A stretch of 64,000 bases of DNA from contig CANNFU010000001.1 in the NCBI GenBank assembly GCA_947503965.1, positions 682,001 through 746,000 of the forward strand. Reading direction: 5' to 3'. This DNA comes from an uncultured Paracoccaceae bacterium (GTDB lineage Bacteria > Pseudomonadota > Alphaproteobacteria > Rhodobacterales > Rhodobacteraceae). Made by a program: the position numbers and the translations under genes. Under the pieces are notes generated by a model. That model ran no database searches, was not told the DNA's origin, and was given only the letters and a program-made list of their open reading frames with translations. Numbering within the stretch: the stretch's first letter is position 1; every line of letters begins with the position of its first letter. Below, piece after piece: positions 8,584 to 17,987 of the stretch.

Positions 8584-9384
8584 TTAAGCGTCGTCAAAAA
8601 CGGGCGGGCGATCCAGCGCTTCCGCCTCCGGGCCAAGCAATTGGTCAGGGTCGATAATCTTGGGCGGCAATTCGATCCCACGCTCATAGTTTTCGGGGTC
8701 AACACGCAGCGATTCCTCGCGCGATCGGATATGTACCTGCATCGGTATTTCAATCTGATCGTAAAGATGGATGATATCCTGATTGAACATCCGGATACAG
8801 CCTGCCGATCCGGAATTCCCGATAGATTCCAGATCGTTGGTCCCATGAATACGATAAAACGTATCCCGCCCGCCACGGTACAGATACAGCGCACGCGATC
8901 CCAACGGGCTGCGCAAGCCACCGGGCAGACCAGCGCGGAAAGGTCCATAAACCTCAGGCTCAGTGCGCAGCATGTTCTGCGTCGGGGTCCAGCCTGGCCA
9001 TTTGCGCTTTAACCGGATTGTTGCCTTGCCGCGGATTGACCGGCCCTGGCGACCCACGCCCACCGGATAGCGGGTTGTCGTTCCATCCTCGCGGATATGG
9101 TACAAAAATTTTGCAAACGGGTCGACATCAAGCATGTTTGGCCCCTGCTCCCCGTTATAAATCCCCGTCATGCGGCGGTTCACACCTTGGGTATAACGGG
9201 TCGGGATACCCGGCAGATTATAGCCCGAGTCAGGTATTGGGCCGTAACCCGGCAGGAAATCCGCACGCGCGGGCAGATCAAGGATCTCTGTCGGCTCGAC
9301 ACGCGGCGCACAAGCTGCCGCAGTGCTTGCCAGCATCATCGCCCCAAAAGATCGCCGTGTCAGTCCAGTCATTACGCGTTTCAT
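8584..9384 (-). CDS. L,D-transpeptidase (YkuD domain)
   Basis: 266 aa. A twin-arginine-like leader (TRRSFGAMMLASTAAACA) predicts export to the periplasm, possibly as a lipoprotein, because a cysteine sits at the end of the hydrophobic stretch. The YkuD catalytic signature is complete: HGTN at 180-183, then SGSAGCIRM with the nucleophilic cysteine at 196. The family makes 3-3 peptidoglycan cross-links or attaches proteins to the wall. It is transcribed toward the AAA+ operon, but the 129-bp gap and different theme suggest a separate unit. Confidence 0.9.
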   Translation of the reverse strand: MKRVMTGLTRRSFGAMMLASTAAACAPRVEPTEILDLPARADFLPGYGPIPDSGYNLPGIPTRYTQGVNRRMTGIYNGEQGPNMLDVDPFAKFLYHIREDGTTTRYPVGVGRQGRSIRGKATIRLKRKWPGWTPTQNMLRTEPEVYGPFRAGLPGGLRSPLGSRALYLYRGGRDTFYRIHGTNDLESIGNSGSAGCIRMFNQDIIHLYDQIEIPMQVHIRSREESLRVDPENYERGIELPPKIIDPDQLLGPEAEALDRPPVFDDA

Positions 9385-9493
9385 CCCACCAGGTTTTCAG
9401 CGAATCACCTGATAACACCTTGAAGGCAGGGGGCAAAACACCGCGCAGGCGACTTTCTGCATTTGCATTACAAAACGTGACAATCCGGGCGCG

Positions 9494-10699
9494 TTAGCCA
9501 ATCACATTATGTTCAGGCCCATACGGGAACCCGGTGATATTCTCGTTCCCATCCTCGGTTATGAACAGGATATCGTGCTCCCGGTATCCGCCCGCTCCCG
9601 GCTCACCTTCTGGAATGGTCAGCATCGGCTCCATGGAAATCACCATGCCGGGCTGAAGGATCGTGTCGATATCCTCGCGCAGTTCCAGCCCTGCCTCGCG
9701 CCCATAATAATGCGACAGCAGCCCGAATGAATGGCCATAGCCAAAGGTGCGGTATTTCAGCAAATCCCGCTCTTCAAAGAACGCGTTGATCTGGGCAGTC
9801 ACCTCGGCGCAGGACGCGCCCGGTTTCAACAGCGACATTCCGTATTCATGGGCGGCGACATTCACCTCCCAGATCTTTCGACTGGCGTCATCGACTTCGC
9901 CTACGAATAGCGTGCGTTCCAATGCGGTGTAATAACCACTGATCATCGGGAATGTATTCAACGACAGGATATCGCCCTGCTGCAATTCCCGCGCCGTCAC
10001 CGGGTTATGGGCACCGTCGGTATTGATGCCGGACTGAAACCAGACCCAGGTATCGCGATATTCTGCCTCAGGATAGCGTTTCGCAATCTCCAGCTCCATC
10101 GCATCGCGGCCTGCCATGGCCACGTCAATCTCGCGCGTGCCGGGCTTGATCGCATCGCGAATGGCTGCGCCCCCGACATCCGCCACAGCGGCCCCGGCGC
10201 GGATCAAGGCGCGCTCTGCCTCTGATTTGTACATCCGCTGCTGCATGGTATCGGGCGAGATATCGATCAGCCCGGTGGGATGCAGGTGATGGCGCAACGC
10301 CTGCGCCTGAACCACGCTGATGTGATCCGCCTCATAGCCGACCACCCGGCCAATCCCGGCGACCGACCGGACGGCGCGCCAATAATTGCTCCGCTCCCAA
10401 TCCGTATAGGTGATGTTGTCACCAAATGACCGACGCCAAGGCTGTGCAGCATCGATCCCCGCACTGATTGTCACGCATTCATGCTCTGTCACGATCAGCG
10501 CGTAGGGACGACCGAATGCGCAATACAGAAACCCGGAATAATATGCGATATTGTGCATCGAGGTGAAAACTGCCACCGCGACATCACGATCCGCCATGAT
10601 CCGGCGTAGCCCTATCAGGCGGGCCTCATATTCCGCGTCGGCGAATGGCAGCGATTTTTCGCCCTGATGAAAACGATAATACTGCGGGCGATCAGTCAT
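9494..10699 (-). CDS. Creatinase (creatine amidinohydrolase)
   Basis: 401 aa, M24 pita-bread fold. It follows Pseudomonas creatinase closely along its length as I recall it: HNIAYYSGFLYCAFGRPYAL, the active-site segment FQSGINTDGAHNPVT with the catalytic histidine, GYYTALERTLF, YGHSFGLLSHYYGREAGLEL, and EPGAGGYREHDILFI near the C-terminus. It should hydrolyse creatine to sarcosine and urea; a related amidinohydrolase substrate is possible. The ATG at 10699 has AAAGGG 7 bases upstream, unlike the ORF's first start. No sarcosine oxidase, urease or creatininase gene lies beside it. Confidence 0.88.
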   Translation of the reverse strand: MTDRPQYYRFHQGEKSLPFADAEYEARLIGLRRIMADRDVAVAVFTSMHNIAYYSGFLYCAFGRPYALIVTEHECVTISAGIDAAQPWRRSFGDNITYTDWERSNYWRAVRSVAGIGRVVGYEADHISVVQAQALRHHLHPTGLIDISPDTMQQRMYKSEAERALIRAGAAVADVGGAAIRDAIKPGTREIDVAMAGRDAMELEIAKRYPEAEYRDTWVWFQSGINTDGAHNPVTARELQQGDILSLNTFPMISGYYTALERTLFVGEVDDASRKIWEVNVAAHEYGMSLLKPGASCAEVTAQINAFFEERDLLKYRTFGYGHSFGLLSHYYGREAGLELREDIDTILQPGMVISMEPMLTIPEGEPGAGGYREHDILFITEDGNENITGFPYGPEHNVIG

Positions 10700-10827
10700 A
10701 ACAGACCCTTTGAGCAAAAGGTCCCGGCGTTCAGGACGATAGATAGCAAGGCACGCGACAACGCCATTGCCGCTGCGCGACGCTAACGGCTGGTCTGCAT
10801 CAAATCAACGGCCATCAGCATCTTCGA

Positions 10828-11727
10828 TCAACCAAGCCTATCACCCAAACGAAGACCTTTCAGCACGTCGTCCGCCGGCATTGCCTTTTTTCCTGGCCTT
10901 TGCGCCTGCGTGATTTCAACGGCATTGTCGCCACAGGCAATGACAAAGCCACCCAGCACGGCACCCGGCGCGCCAATTCCCGAAACCACCCGCGACCCCA
11001 GCAGTTTTACCCGCTCTCCGGCGATCTCGCACCAGGCGCCGGGAAATGGCGACAATCCCCTGATCAATCGGTCCACCTCGGCGGCCGGGCGGGTCCAGTC
11101 CACCCGCGCTTCGGCCTTGTCGATCTTGGCGGCATAAGTGACGCCCTTATCTGGCTGCATCTCTGGCATCAGATCTGGCAAAACCTGCAAGGCCTGCACC
11201 ACCAGCCGCGCGCCCAACGCGGACAAACGATCATGCACTTCGCCCGTGGTCTCCTCTGCGCCAATCTGCACAGCGTCACGCAACAGGACCGGCCCCGTAT
11301 CCAATCCTGCCTCCATCTGCATGATGCAGACACCGGTCGTGGCATCTCCGGCCATGATCGCGCGATGGATGGGCGCCGCCCCGCGCCAACGGGGCAGTAG
11401 CGATGCGTGGATGTTCAAACACCCATGCCGGGGCGCATCCAGAACCGCCTGTGGCAGGATCAGGCCGTACGCCACGACCACCGCGACATCCGCATCCAAG
11501 GCGGCAAAATCCGCCTGCGCCTCCGCCCCTTTCAAGGATACCGGATAACGCACTTGCAAACCCAGCGTTTCTGCCCGGCGCTGCACCGGTGACGGGCGGT
11601 CTTTCTTGCCGCGCCCAGCAGGCCGCGGCGGCTGACAATAGACGGCTGCAATCTCATGGCCTGCGTCAACCAATGCATCCAGAACAGACACCGAGAAATC
11701 AGGCGTTCCCATGAAAACAATGCGCAT
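10828..11727 (-). CDS. fmt: Methionyl-tRNA formyltransferase
   Basis: 299 aa, normal length. The N-terminal formyltransferase domain begins [19 protein letters not shown] and contains [21 protein letters not shown] with the catalytic Asn and His, and GLDTGPVL with the catalytic Asp. The C-terminal tRNA-binding domain follows (KLLGSRVV...). It formylates initiator Met-tRNA. It is the last gene of a def-def-def-fmt operon, so the enzymes that add and remove the formyl group are made together. The start was moved 8 codons in to the conserved MRIVFMG, behind an AAGGAAAGAGG stretch. Confidence 0.95.
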   Translation of the reverse strand: MRIVFMGTPDFSVSVLDALVDAGHEIAAVYCQPPRPAGRGKKDRPSPVQRRAETLGLQVRYPVSLKGAEAQADFAALDADVAVVVAYGLILPQAVLDAPRHGCLNIHASLLPRWRGAAPIHRAIMAGDATTGVCIMQMEAGLDTGPVLLRDAVQIGAEETTGEVHDRLSALGARLVVQALQVLPDLMPEMQPDKGVTYAAKIDKAEARVDWTRPAAEVDRLIRGLSPFPGAWCEIAGERVKLLGSRVVSGIGAPGAVLGGFVIACGDNAVEITQAQRPGKKAMPADDVLKGLRLGDRLG

Positions 11728-11780
11728 CGCCCAACCTCTTTCCTTGTCCAATCAAACGCCTGCCATCGTCATGCAAGCCA

Positions 11781-12281
11781 TCAACCTGCCGCCAGCTTCC
11801 GCGCCTTCTTCACCAACATATCCCGCTTCACACGGCTCAGGTGATCAAAGAACATCCTGCCTTGCAAATGATCGATCTGATGCTGCACGGATGTGGCCCA
11901 AAGCCCGACGAATTCCTTGCGGTCCCATTGTCCATGTTCATTCAGGAACCGGACCGTCACCGCACGTGGCCGCGACACCTTGGCCCAGACACCGGGTAAA
12001 TTGGGCGAGCCTTCTTCGTGTACGCGCATCTGGGTGCTGGCATGCAAAATTTCCGGATTGGCAAGGCGCACCGCTTGCCCACGCGCCTCGGATGCATCAA
12101 CCACGGCCAAGGCCAGCCCGACCCCGAGCTGCGGTGCCGCCAGCCCGACACCCGGCATTGTGTCCATTGCGGAGATCATCTCGTTCCACAATGCGCGGAT
12201 TTCATCTGTGATTTCTTCCACCCGCGTCGCTGGCGTCCGCAAAACAGAATGCGGCCAAGGGACGTAAGGCCGGTGCGTCAC
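11781..12281 (-). CDS. Peptide deformylase-like protein lacking catalytic residues
   Basis: 166 aa, deformylase fold. Motif 1 is intact (GVGLAAPQ), but motif 2 reads EGSPNLP instead of EGCLS, losing the metal-binding cysteine, and motif 3 reads HQIDH instead of HEIDH, losing the general-base glutamate. Both zinc-binding histidines remain. It is therefore probably unable to deformylate and may be regulatory or have a new role. It overlaps the second deformylase gene by 4 bp (ATGA), so it is kept in frame and co-translated, which argues against a dying gene. Confidence 0.88.
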   Translation of the reverse strand: MTHRPYVPWPHSVLRTPATRVEEITDEIRALWNEMISAMDTMPGVGLAAPQLGVGLALAVVDASEARGQAVRLANPEILHASTQMRVHEEGSPNLPGVWAKVSRPRAVTVRFLNEHGQWDRKEFVGLWATSVQHQIDHLQGRMFFDHLSRVKRDMLVKKARKLAAG

Positions 12282-12739
12282 CGTTCCACCCCATGATCGG
12301 TAATCAGCACGCCGTTCAAGTGATCGAGCTCATGACAGAAGCAAATTGCCTGCGGTCCTTCGAACCGGGCTTCGTGCCCGGCGCCTTGTGCATCGCGCCA
12401 CCGGGCCGCAACCCAGACCGGACGGGCCACGTCAAACGCACGTTCAGGGATGGACAGACAAGCCTCGGTGCCGATGGATGTTTCTTCGGCACGCGCCGTG
12501 ATTTCCGGATTCACGAAAACGATTGGGGTCCGTTTCGCGTCTTTCCAGGTTACATCCGTGACAAACACACGTGACGACACGCCCACCTGCGGCGCGGCGA
12601 GGCCACGCCCGGGTGCGGCATACATCGTCTCGAACATATCCGAAATCAACGTAGTCAAACCCGCATCAAAAGAAGCTACAGGCACCGCCACCCCTCGCAA
12701 CACCGGGTCCCCGTCAAAACGCAGATTCAGCAGCGCCAT
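12278..12739 (-). CDS. Peptide deformylase, divergent second copy
   Basis: 153 aa, shorter than the first copy and lacking its C-terminal helix. Motifs are GRGLAAPQ, EACLSIP (the usual EGCLS with Gly to Ala) and HELDH, so the Cys and two His metal ligands and the catalytic Glu are all present. It may be active, perhaps with altered specificity. It overlaps the neighbouring deformylase genes by one base upstream (TGATG) and four bases downstream. Confidence 0.9.
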   Translation of the reverse strand: MALLNLRFDGDPVLRGVAVPVASFDAGLTTLISDMFETMYAAPGRGLAAPQVGVSSRVFVTDVTWKDAKRTPIVFVNPEITARAEETSIGTEACLSIPERAFDVARPVWVAARWRDAQGAGHEARFEGPQAICFCHELDHLNGVLITDHGVER

Positions 12740-13260
12740 CAGCCGCGCGCCATCTCGCGTTTCAGCTTTTGCATCTTGCGGGTGATCATCTGCCGCTTCA
12801 GCGGCTTGAGGTAATCGATAAACAGCGTGCCATTCAAATGGTCAATCTCATGCTGCACACAGGTCGCCCACAACCCGTCAAAGCGTTCGCGCATGGCCTT
12901 GCCATCCAGACCTGTCCACTGCACCTCGACCTCTGCAGGGCGTTCGACCTCGGCATATTGCTCGGGGATCGACAGACAGCCCTCATCATAGACATTGCGC
13001 TCTTCCGAGGTCCAGACGACCGCTGGATTGATCAACACCATCGGATTGGGAGTAGCCCCCTCTTCTTTTTCACAATCCATTACTATCAAACGGTTCATCA
13101 CCGCCACCTGCGGGGCCGCCAGACCGATCCCGGGTGCGTCATACATCGTTTCCAACATGTCATCGGCAAGACGACGCACATCATCATCGACCGACGCAAT
13201 CGGGTCAGCGGCCTTTTTCAGGCGCGGATCAGGATGGATCAGGATCTTACGCAATGCCAT
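12739..13260 (-). CDS. def: Peptide deformylase
   Basis: 173 aa with all three canonical motifs: GIGLAAPQ, EGCLSIPEQ and HEIDHLNG. It removes the N-formyl group from nascent proteins using a metal ion held by the Cys and the two His residues. As the first gene of the def-def-def-fmt operon and the only fully standard copy, it is the likely housekeeping enzyme. The upstream region to 13377 is shared with the divergent membrane protein/XRE pair. Confidence 0.95.
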   Translation of the reverse strand: MALRKILIHPDPRLKKAADPIASVDDDVRRLADDMLETMYDAPGIGLAAPQVAVMNRLIVMDCEKEEGATPNPMVLINPAVVWTSEERNVYDEGCLSIPEQYAEVERPAEVEVQWTGLDGKAMRERFDGLWATCVQHEIDHLNGTLFIDYLKPLKRQMITRKMQKLKREMARG

Positions 13261-13307
13261 GCGGCTGATTTATGCGGCAAATCGGCAAAATGCAACTCAC
13301 CCGATTT

Positions 13308-13356
13308 GTAACCTTGACGTTACACAACGACTCGCCCTATGTAACCTCAGGGTTAC
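13308..13356. promoter_or_regulatory. Twin operators GTAAC-N6-GTTAC upstream of membrane/XRE pair
   Basis: Two copies of the same inverted repeat, GTAAC-N6-GTTAC, lie at 13308-13323 and 13341-13356, centred 33 bp apart (about three helical turns). The second ends 21 bp before the start codon at 13378. The likely binder is the small XRE regulator encoded two genes downstream; this is inferred from the arrangement. Confidence 0.55.
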
Positions 13357-13377
13357 TCGACAAGAAAGGAAACAACC

Positions 13378-13785
13378 ATGTCTGCCAACCCCGTCAGCCG
13401 CGCACGCCTTATCGGTAGTGCTGCCGTCGTTATCGTTACCTGTTGCGCGTTCATCGCGGCGTTCTTTTCGGTTGGACCGTCAGGCCTGACCTGGGCCTAC
13501 ATCATTGGCGGCATCGCTATCGGCTATGCCGTGCTGTCGGTTATCCTGCACCTGCGATATCCCGAGGCAGCAGATGCGGCATGGGACGAACAGAATAGCC
13601 AAGCGCACCGGGATAGTCTGATCTTTGGCTTTTGGGCGACGCTCGCGGTCTTTTTGGTCTTTCTGTCGCTCAGCTTAACCGAACGAATGGACCCGGCACA
13701 CGCCTTCTACTGGCTTGGCCCGATCCTTGGCGTTGCACCGTCGGCCCACTACCTGACGTCAGTCGCCCGTGGACGCGCTGAATGA
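13378..13785 (+). CDS. Four-helix membrane protein paired with XRE regulator
   Basis: 135 aa with four probable transmembrane helices (LIGSAAVVIVTCCAFIAAFF; WAYIIGGIAIGYAVLSVIL; LIFGFWATLAVFLVFLSLSL; FYWLGPILGVAPSAHYL). A GAAAGGA site precedes the ATG. The stop overlaps the start of the regulator gene by 4 bp. Small integral membrane proteins coupled to a short XRE regulator are a common bacterial arrangement of poorly known function. No specific activity can be assigned. Confidence 0.82.
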   Translation: MSANPVSRARLIGSAAVVIVTCCAFIAAFFSVGPSGLTWAYIIGGIAIGYAVLSVILHLRYPEAADAAWDEQNSQAHRDSLIFGFWATLAVFLVFLSLSLTERMDPAHAFYWLGPILGVAPSAHYLTSVARGRAE

Positions 13786-13988
13786 CCACACGACTAATCG
13801 TGCACCTGCGCGCCCACCGCACGAAAGCCGGGATGACCCAAGCCGAATTGGCTGATGCGGTGGGCGTGTCACGTAAAACGATCAACACGATCGAAAACGG
13901 GGTCTTCACGCCCTCGACGATCTTGGCACTGACCCTGGCCGAGGAACTGGATTGCAGCGTACACGACCTGTTCGAACTTCCGCAGTAG
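13782..13988 (+). CDS. Short XRE-family transcriptional regulator
   Basis: 68 aa, essentially only a helix-turn-helix domain: MTQAELADAVGVSRKTINTIENG is the standard HTH_3 motif, ending STILALTLAEELDCSVHDLF as in YozG-like regulators. It overlaps the membrane protein gene by 4 bp. It probably binds the two GTAAC-N6-GTTAC sites in front of the operon and represses its own transcription. Confidence 0.88.
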   Translation: MTTRLIVHLRAHRTKAGMTQAELADAVGVSRKTINTIENGVFTPSTILALTLAEELDCSVHDLFELPQ

Positions 13989-14098
13989 GACCCGCAACGA
14001 GACATGTCTTAGGCACACCCGAAGTGAGCGGAATACATTTCCGTCTTGCACTCCGCCGCACCTTCCGTAGCCTGCACGGCGACCAGCAGGAGAGCCCC

Positions 14099-15268
14099 AT
14101 GACATTCGACCACGCCCCCGACCGCCGCAACACCCACTGCGTGAAATGGGACGCGATGGAGCAGCTTTTTGGCGTCAGCCCGGATGACGGTCTGTCCATG
14201 TGGGTGGCCGATATGGAATTTGCTGCCGCCCCCTGCATCCAGCGGGCGGTGCAAGCCATGGTCGATCACGGCGTCTACGGCTATTTCGGCGATGAAAGCA
14301 AATATCGGGCTGCGATCCAATGGTGGATGGCGGAACGACACAACTGGCAGATCGACCCGTCGTGGATCTTTACTACCCACGGGCTCGTCAATGGCACGGC
14401 GATGTGCATCGACGCCTATACCAAACCCGGCGACGGCATCGTCCTGTTCACCCCGGTCTACCACGCCTTTGCCCGGGTCATCGCCGCCGCCGAACGGCAG
14501 GTCGTCGAATGTGAACTGGTCAATAACGATGGCCGGTACGAGATGGATTTTACCGCCTATGACGCGCAGATGACCGGCAACGAACGGATGGTCGTACTCT
14601 GTTCCCCTCACAACCCCGGCGGGCGGGTCTGGAGCAAGACAGAGTTACAGGCCGTCGCCGCCTTCGCCAAGCGGCACGAACTCATTCTGGTCTCGGACGA
14701 AATCCACCACGACCTGACCATGCCCGGCCAGACCCACACACCTATGGCACATATCGACGGGATCACCGACCGGCTGGTGATGATGACCGCGACCACAAAG
14801 ACGTTCAACATCGCAGGCAGCCATGTCGGCAACGTCATCATCGAAGACCCCGATCTGCGCGCGCGCTTCGGCGCCCGCATGGCGGCCCTAGGCATGTCAC
14901 CCAACAGTTTCGGGCTGTTTATGGCCACGGCAGCCTACGCCCCCGAAGGGGCAGCATGGGTGGATGACGTGCGGACCTATATCAACGAAAACCGCAAACT
15001 TTTCGATGACGGGATCAATGCCATCCCCGGTCTGGCCTCCATGAACCTTGAGGCGACTTACCTCGCTTGGGTCGATTTCGCGAATACGGGCATGAGCCGC
15101 GAAGAATTCACCACCCGCGTCGAACAAACCGCCAAAATCGCCGCCAATCACGGGCCGACCTTCGGCAAAGGCGGCGACAGCTTCCTGCGGTTCAACCTTG
15201 GCGCACCGCGGTCACATGTCGAAGACGCAGTGGAACGGATGCAAAATGCATTCAGCGATCTGCAGTAA
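14099..15268 (+). CDS. MalY/PatB-type PLP-dependent C-S lyase
   Basis: 389 aa, fold type I aminotransferase. Marks of the MalY/PatB group are RNTHCVKWDAMEQLFG and LSMWVADMEFAAAP near the N-terminus, SPHNPGGRVW, SDEIHHDL (PLP-binding Asp) and TATTKTFNIAGSHVGN with the Schiff-base lysine. The likely reaction is beta-elimination from cystathionine or cysteine, giving pyruvate, ammonia and a thiol. The start at 14099 is chosen for the AGGAG site just upstream and the match to family N-termini; the longer frame reads through non-homologous sequence. Confidence 0.88.
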   Translation: MTFDHAPDRRNTHCVKWDAMEQLFGVSPDDGLSMWVADMEFAAAPCIQRAVQAMVDHGVYGYFGDESKYRAAIQWWMAERHNWQIDPSWIFTTHGLVNGTAMCIDAYTKPGDGIVLFTPVYHAFARVIAAAERQVVECELVNNDGRYEMDFTAYDAQMTGNERMVVLCSPHNPGGRVWSKTELQAVAAFAKRHELILVSDEIHHDLTMPGQTHTPMAHIDGITDRLVMMTATTKTFNIAGSHVGNVIIEDPDLRARFGARMAALGMSPNSFGLFMATAAYAPEGAAWVDDVRTYINENRKLFDDGINAIPGLASMNLEATYLAWVDFANTGMSREEFTTRVEQTAKIAANHGPTFGKGGDSFLRFNLGAPRSHVEDAVERMQNAFSDLQ

Positions 15269-15292
15269 GCATTGATAAAAACGGATTTCTTT

Positions 15293-17050
15293 ATGAACAA
15301 ACTCATACCGTTCGGGCTGGCACTGATTGCTGCCGTCGCTATCACGGCGTGTAAAGACGATGTCGAAAGCCAACTGGCGGCGTTGGACGCCGCACACGAA
15401 GCACGGCGCGAACAGGTGCAGAAAATCCCTGATGCTGAGGCACGCGACACATTCGCATTCCTCACCCGTATTCTGCACCAGATCGCAACAAGTTACATCG
15501 AAATCCAGACCCCCTATGTCGGTCCGACAAGATATACCCAACCCGTGCTTCAACGTTTGACCGACTATGGCAGCGCCGACGAATTGGCGGAGGTTTTCGC
15601 CGGGTCAATCTGGGCCGAACTCACGTACACTGCGTCCGTCGATTTTCAGTTGCCGTTCCTCAACCCCCTGCCGCATCAATTGACCTGGACCAGCGTAACG
15701 CTTTCAGACGGTCGCGAAATCGCGATCACACAGGACTATGACGCGACTTCAGCCGACATTCAGGCTGTCGAAACCAGCTTTGACATTCGAATAATCTATG
15801 CGCCTGACGGCAAGATACCCGAAGATGCGCCTTTGGCGACCACACTGACGGGTCAGTTTGAACAGCAAATGCCGCAGGCGGTGCTCAACACGGTGTTTGG
15901 TGCAAACGACACCGGCGACACCCGGCAGCTTGACGAATTTGACGTCAAACTCGTTGCCGCAGAGGATCATCTGGTCAAGGTGCAAATCAGCCGATCCGAT
16001 GGCGCGGAGATTACATTGGACGATGATGCCATCTTCATCGAAGCACGCGATGAAACCGGTGCATATCTGCGCAGCTACCGCAGTTCATGGGGCGATCCAG
16101 AACAGCTCAGGGCGGCGGTCGGCGTTTTCGATGACCTGATTGAGGCGGCCATCGATGGCACGCTCGACGACATGAGCGAAAAGGCGCTATCAGCCGAAAT
16201 GACCAAGCGGATTGGGAGCGATCAGTCAGGCCGGCTTTATGGGCAGGTTGGTTTTGCCGGCATCGTCGATCAGGTCGAGATCACGATTCTGCCGCCCGGC
16301 GACAACCCGGTGACCTACACGCAGCAAGTCACAAGACCGACGCCCCCACTCAGCGGGTGGATCCGCGACACCGAAATACCGGACATCGCCGTCGTCGGTT
16401 CTGTTTATGACTATGAAACCGAGATTCTGCTGGCCTCGGCCCAGATCGACATCAATCCTGCCGAGGTATCGCAGGCCATCAACGTGCAGCACGGCGATTT
16501 ACAGTCTATCGTCCGGTTCGAATACCCCGATACGCTCAGCGGGATCTTCCTCGATACCTTCGACCGCTATGACGATGACGCTGACGATCAGATCGTCGTC
16601 ACGTTCTACGATAGTGCCAACAATCCGATTGACCCTGACAGAAGCGATGCCTTCGAATTCACCATCAATCGGGTTGAATATGATCTTGCGTTGTTCCCAA
16701 CACCGCCGGCCCGCGTTGCAGGGCAGTTTCCGGTACGTGTCATGACAGACATGCCACGCGAGATATTCGTCAAAGATACCGACCCGGACGCGGTCCGGAT
16801 CACCGGCAATCAGGTGCATATCAGCCGGGAGCTATTTCGAAACTGGGATAGCAACTATCACGTGATCGCACGCGATGACGCCGGGCGTCCGCTGGCTAAA
16901 ATTACAACGCAAGATGTTGATACCACGACCGAGGCGCGTCCAAAGATCTACCACTTTTACGGGCAGGTCGCAGAAGTCGAATTTCTGAAACGCGGTCAAA
17001 TCGAAACGGTGATCTACACGTTTGATACGGCGCTCGAGACGGCTGACTAG
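15293..17050 (+). CDS. Large uncharacterised lipoprotein
   Basis: 585 aa. The leader MNKLIPFGLALIAAVAITAC ends in a lipobox-like ITAC, so the mature protein should be lipidated at Cys20. The rest is acidic, with recurring patterns such as VGFAGIVDQVEITILPPGDN and DDDADDQIVVTFYDSANNPI suggesting beta-rich periplasmic domains. The ATG at 15293 begins the signal peptide; the in-frame TTG upstream does not improve it. No known family was recognised. It stands between the C-S lyase (same strand) and the convergent LysR gene. Confidence 0.75.
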   Translation: MNKLIPFGLALIAAVAITACKDDVESQLAALDAAHEARREQVQKIPDAEARDTFAFLTRILHQIATSYIEIQTPYVGPTRYTQPVLQRLTDYGSADELAEVFAGSIWAELTYTASVDFQLPFLNPLPHQLTWTSVTLSDGREIAITQDYDATSADIQAVETSFDIRIIYAPDGKIPEDAPLATTLTGQFEQQMPQAVLNTVFGANDTGDTRQLDEFDVKLVAAEDHLVKVQISRSDGAEITLDDDAIFIEARDETGAYLRSYRSSWGDPEQLRAAVGVFDDLIEAAIDGTLDDMSEKALSAEMTKRIGSDQSGRLYGQVGFAGIVDQVEITILPPGDNPVTYTQQVTRPTPPLSGWIRDTEIPDIAVVGSVYDYETEILLASAQIDINPAEVSQAINVQHGDLQSIVRFEYPDTLSGIFLDTFDRYDDDADDQIVVTFYDSANNPIDPDRSDAFEFTINRVEYDLALFPTPPARVAGQFPVRVMTDMPREIFVKDTDPDAVRITGNQVHISRELFRNWDSNYHVIARDDAGRPLAKITTQDVDTTTEARPKIYHFYGQVAEVEFLKRGQIETVIYTFDTALETAD

Positions 17051-17109
17051 GTGCCATCTTTTGCCAAAACTCGGGCGCGTCTATCGCCCACTTCCCGACA
17101 GGCTGCAGA

Positions 17110-17985
17110 TTAATCGCGGCCGCCCAAATTGACACCGATCAGCCGTTCCAGTTCCGGATGCGGGAAACTCCGGCGGACCGTCACGGCGAAAAAGCTTTCC
17201 GAGATATTCAAATCAAACGGCGCTGTGCGCAGCATCCCTGACGCGATTTCATCTGCCAAAACAACAGTCGGCGCGACAGCCAGCCCCGCATCGGCCCGCG
17301 CCAGAAGCCGCACCATCGCCATGTCATCCACATCCGCTACAATCCGTGGCGAAACCCCCAAGCGCGCCACGAGGCTGTCAAACGCCACCCGGATCGCATT
17401 GTCAGTTGGCACGATGAGCGGTTCAGTTTTCAGCATGTCCTTCAAGGACCCGTGACCCATCCGGGCGGGCGCCCCATGCAGCGCCACCGTCTGTTCGGCA
17501 ATGCGGTGGGCTGTGAAATCGCCACCGGCCTGTGGTGGCTCTGTTGTCAGAACAACATCCAGCGCCAGCGATGTCAGCGCCTCGAATAACACTCGCGCGC
17601 TTCCTGACTTCAGCACCAGATCCATATCGCCCGTGGCAAGAATCGGTTCCAGAAACCGCAACTGAAAATTCCGGGACAGGGTCGACAGCGCCCCAACCCG
17701 CAATGGCGCTTTCACATCACCACTTGAGGCCAACGTGGCTAATAGTTCCGCCCCCGTTCCAAAAATCCGATCCGCATGATCCAGCACAATCCGCCCGACC
17801 TCTGTCAGTTCCAGTCGGCGACCGATCCGATCAAACAAGGCATGGCCCAACCGTTCCTCTAACTGCTTTATTTGTATGGATAAAGCCGACTGCGACAGGT
17901 TCACGCGTTCCGCCGTGCGGGTCAGATTCCCGTCATGGGCAACCGCATGAAAGTAGCGCAAGTGGTGATAGTTCAGATTGTCCAT
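17110..17985 (-). CDS. LysR-family regulator divergent from SbtA transporter
   Basis: 291 aa. The N-terminal winged helix (NYHHLRYFHAVAHDGNLTRT, LSQSALSIQIKQLEERLG) and the C-terminal effector domain are both complete. Divergent transcription from the bicarbonate-transporter gene, with a T-N11-A palindrome directly in front of its own start, makes it the probable regulator of that gene. It may respond to inorganic carbon or a linked metabolite, as CbbR/CmpR proteins do; this is inference from position. Confidence 0.88.
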   Translation of the reverse strand: MDNLNYHHLRYFHAVAHDGNLTRTAERVNLSQSALSIQIKQLEERLGHALFDRIGRRLELTEVGRIVLDHADRIFGTGAELLATLASSGDVKAPLRVGALSTLSRNFQLRFLEPILATGDMDLVLKSGSARVLFEALTSLALDVVLTTEPPQAGGDFTAHRIAEQTVALHGAPARMGHGSLKDMLKTEPLIVPTDNAIRVAFDSLVARLGVSPRIVADVDDMAMVRLLARADAGLAVAPTVVLADEIASGMLRTAPFDLNISESFFAVTVRRSFPHPELERLIGVNLGGRD

Positions 17986-17987
17986 AG

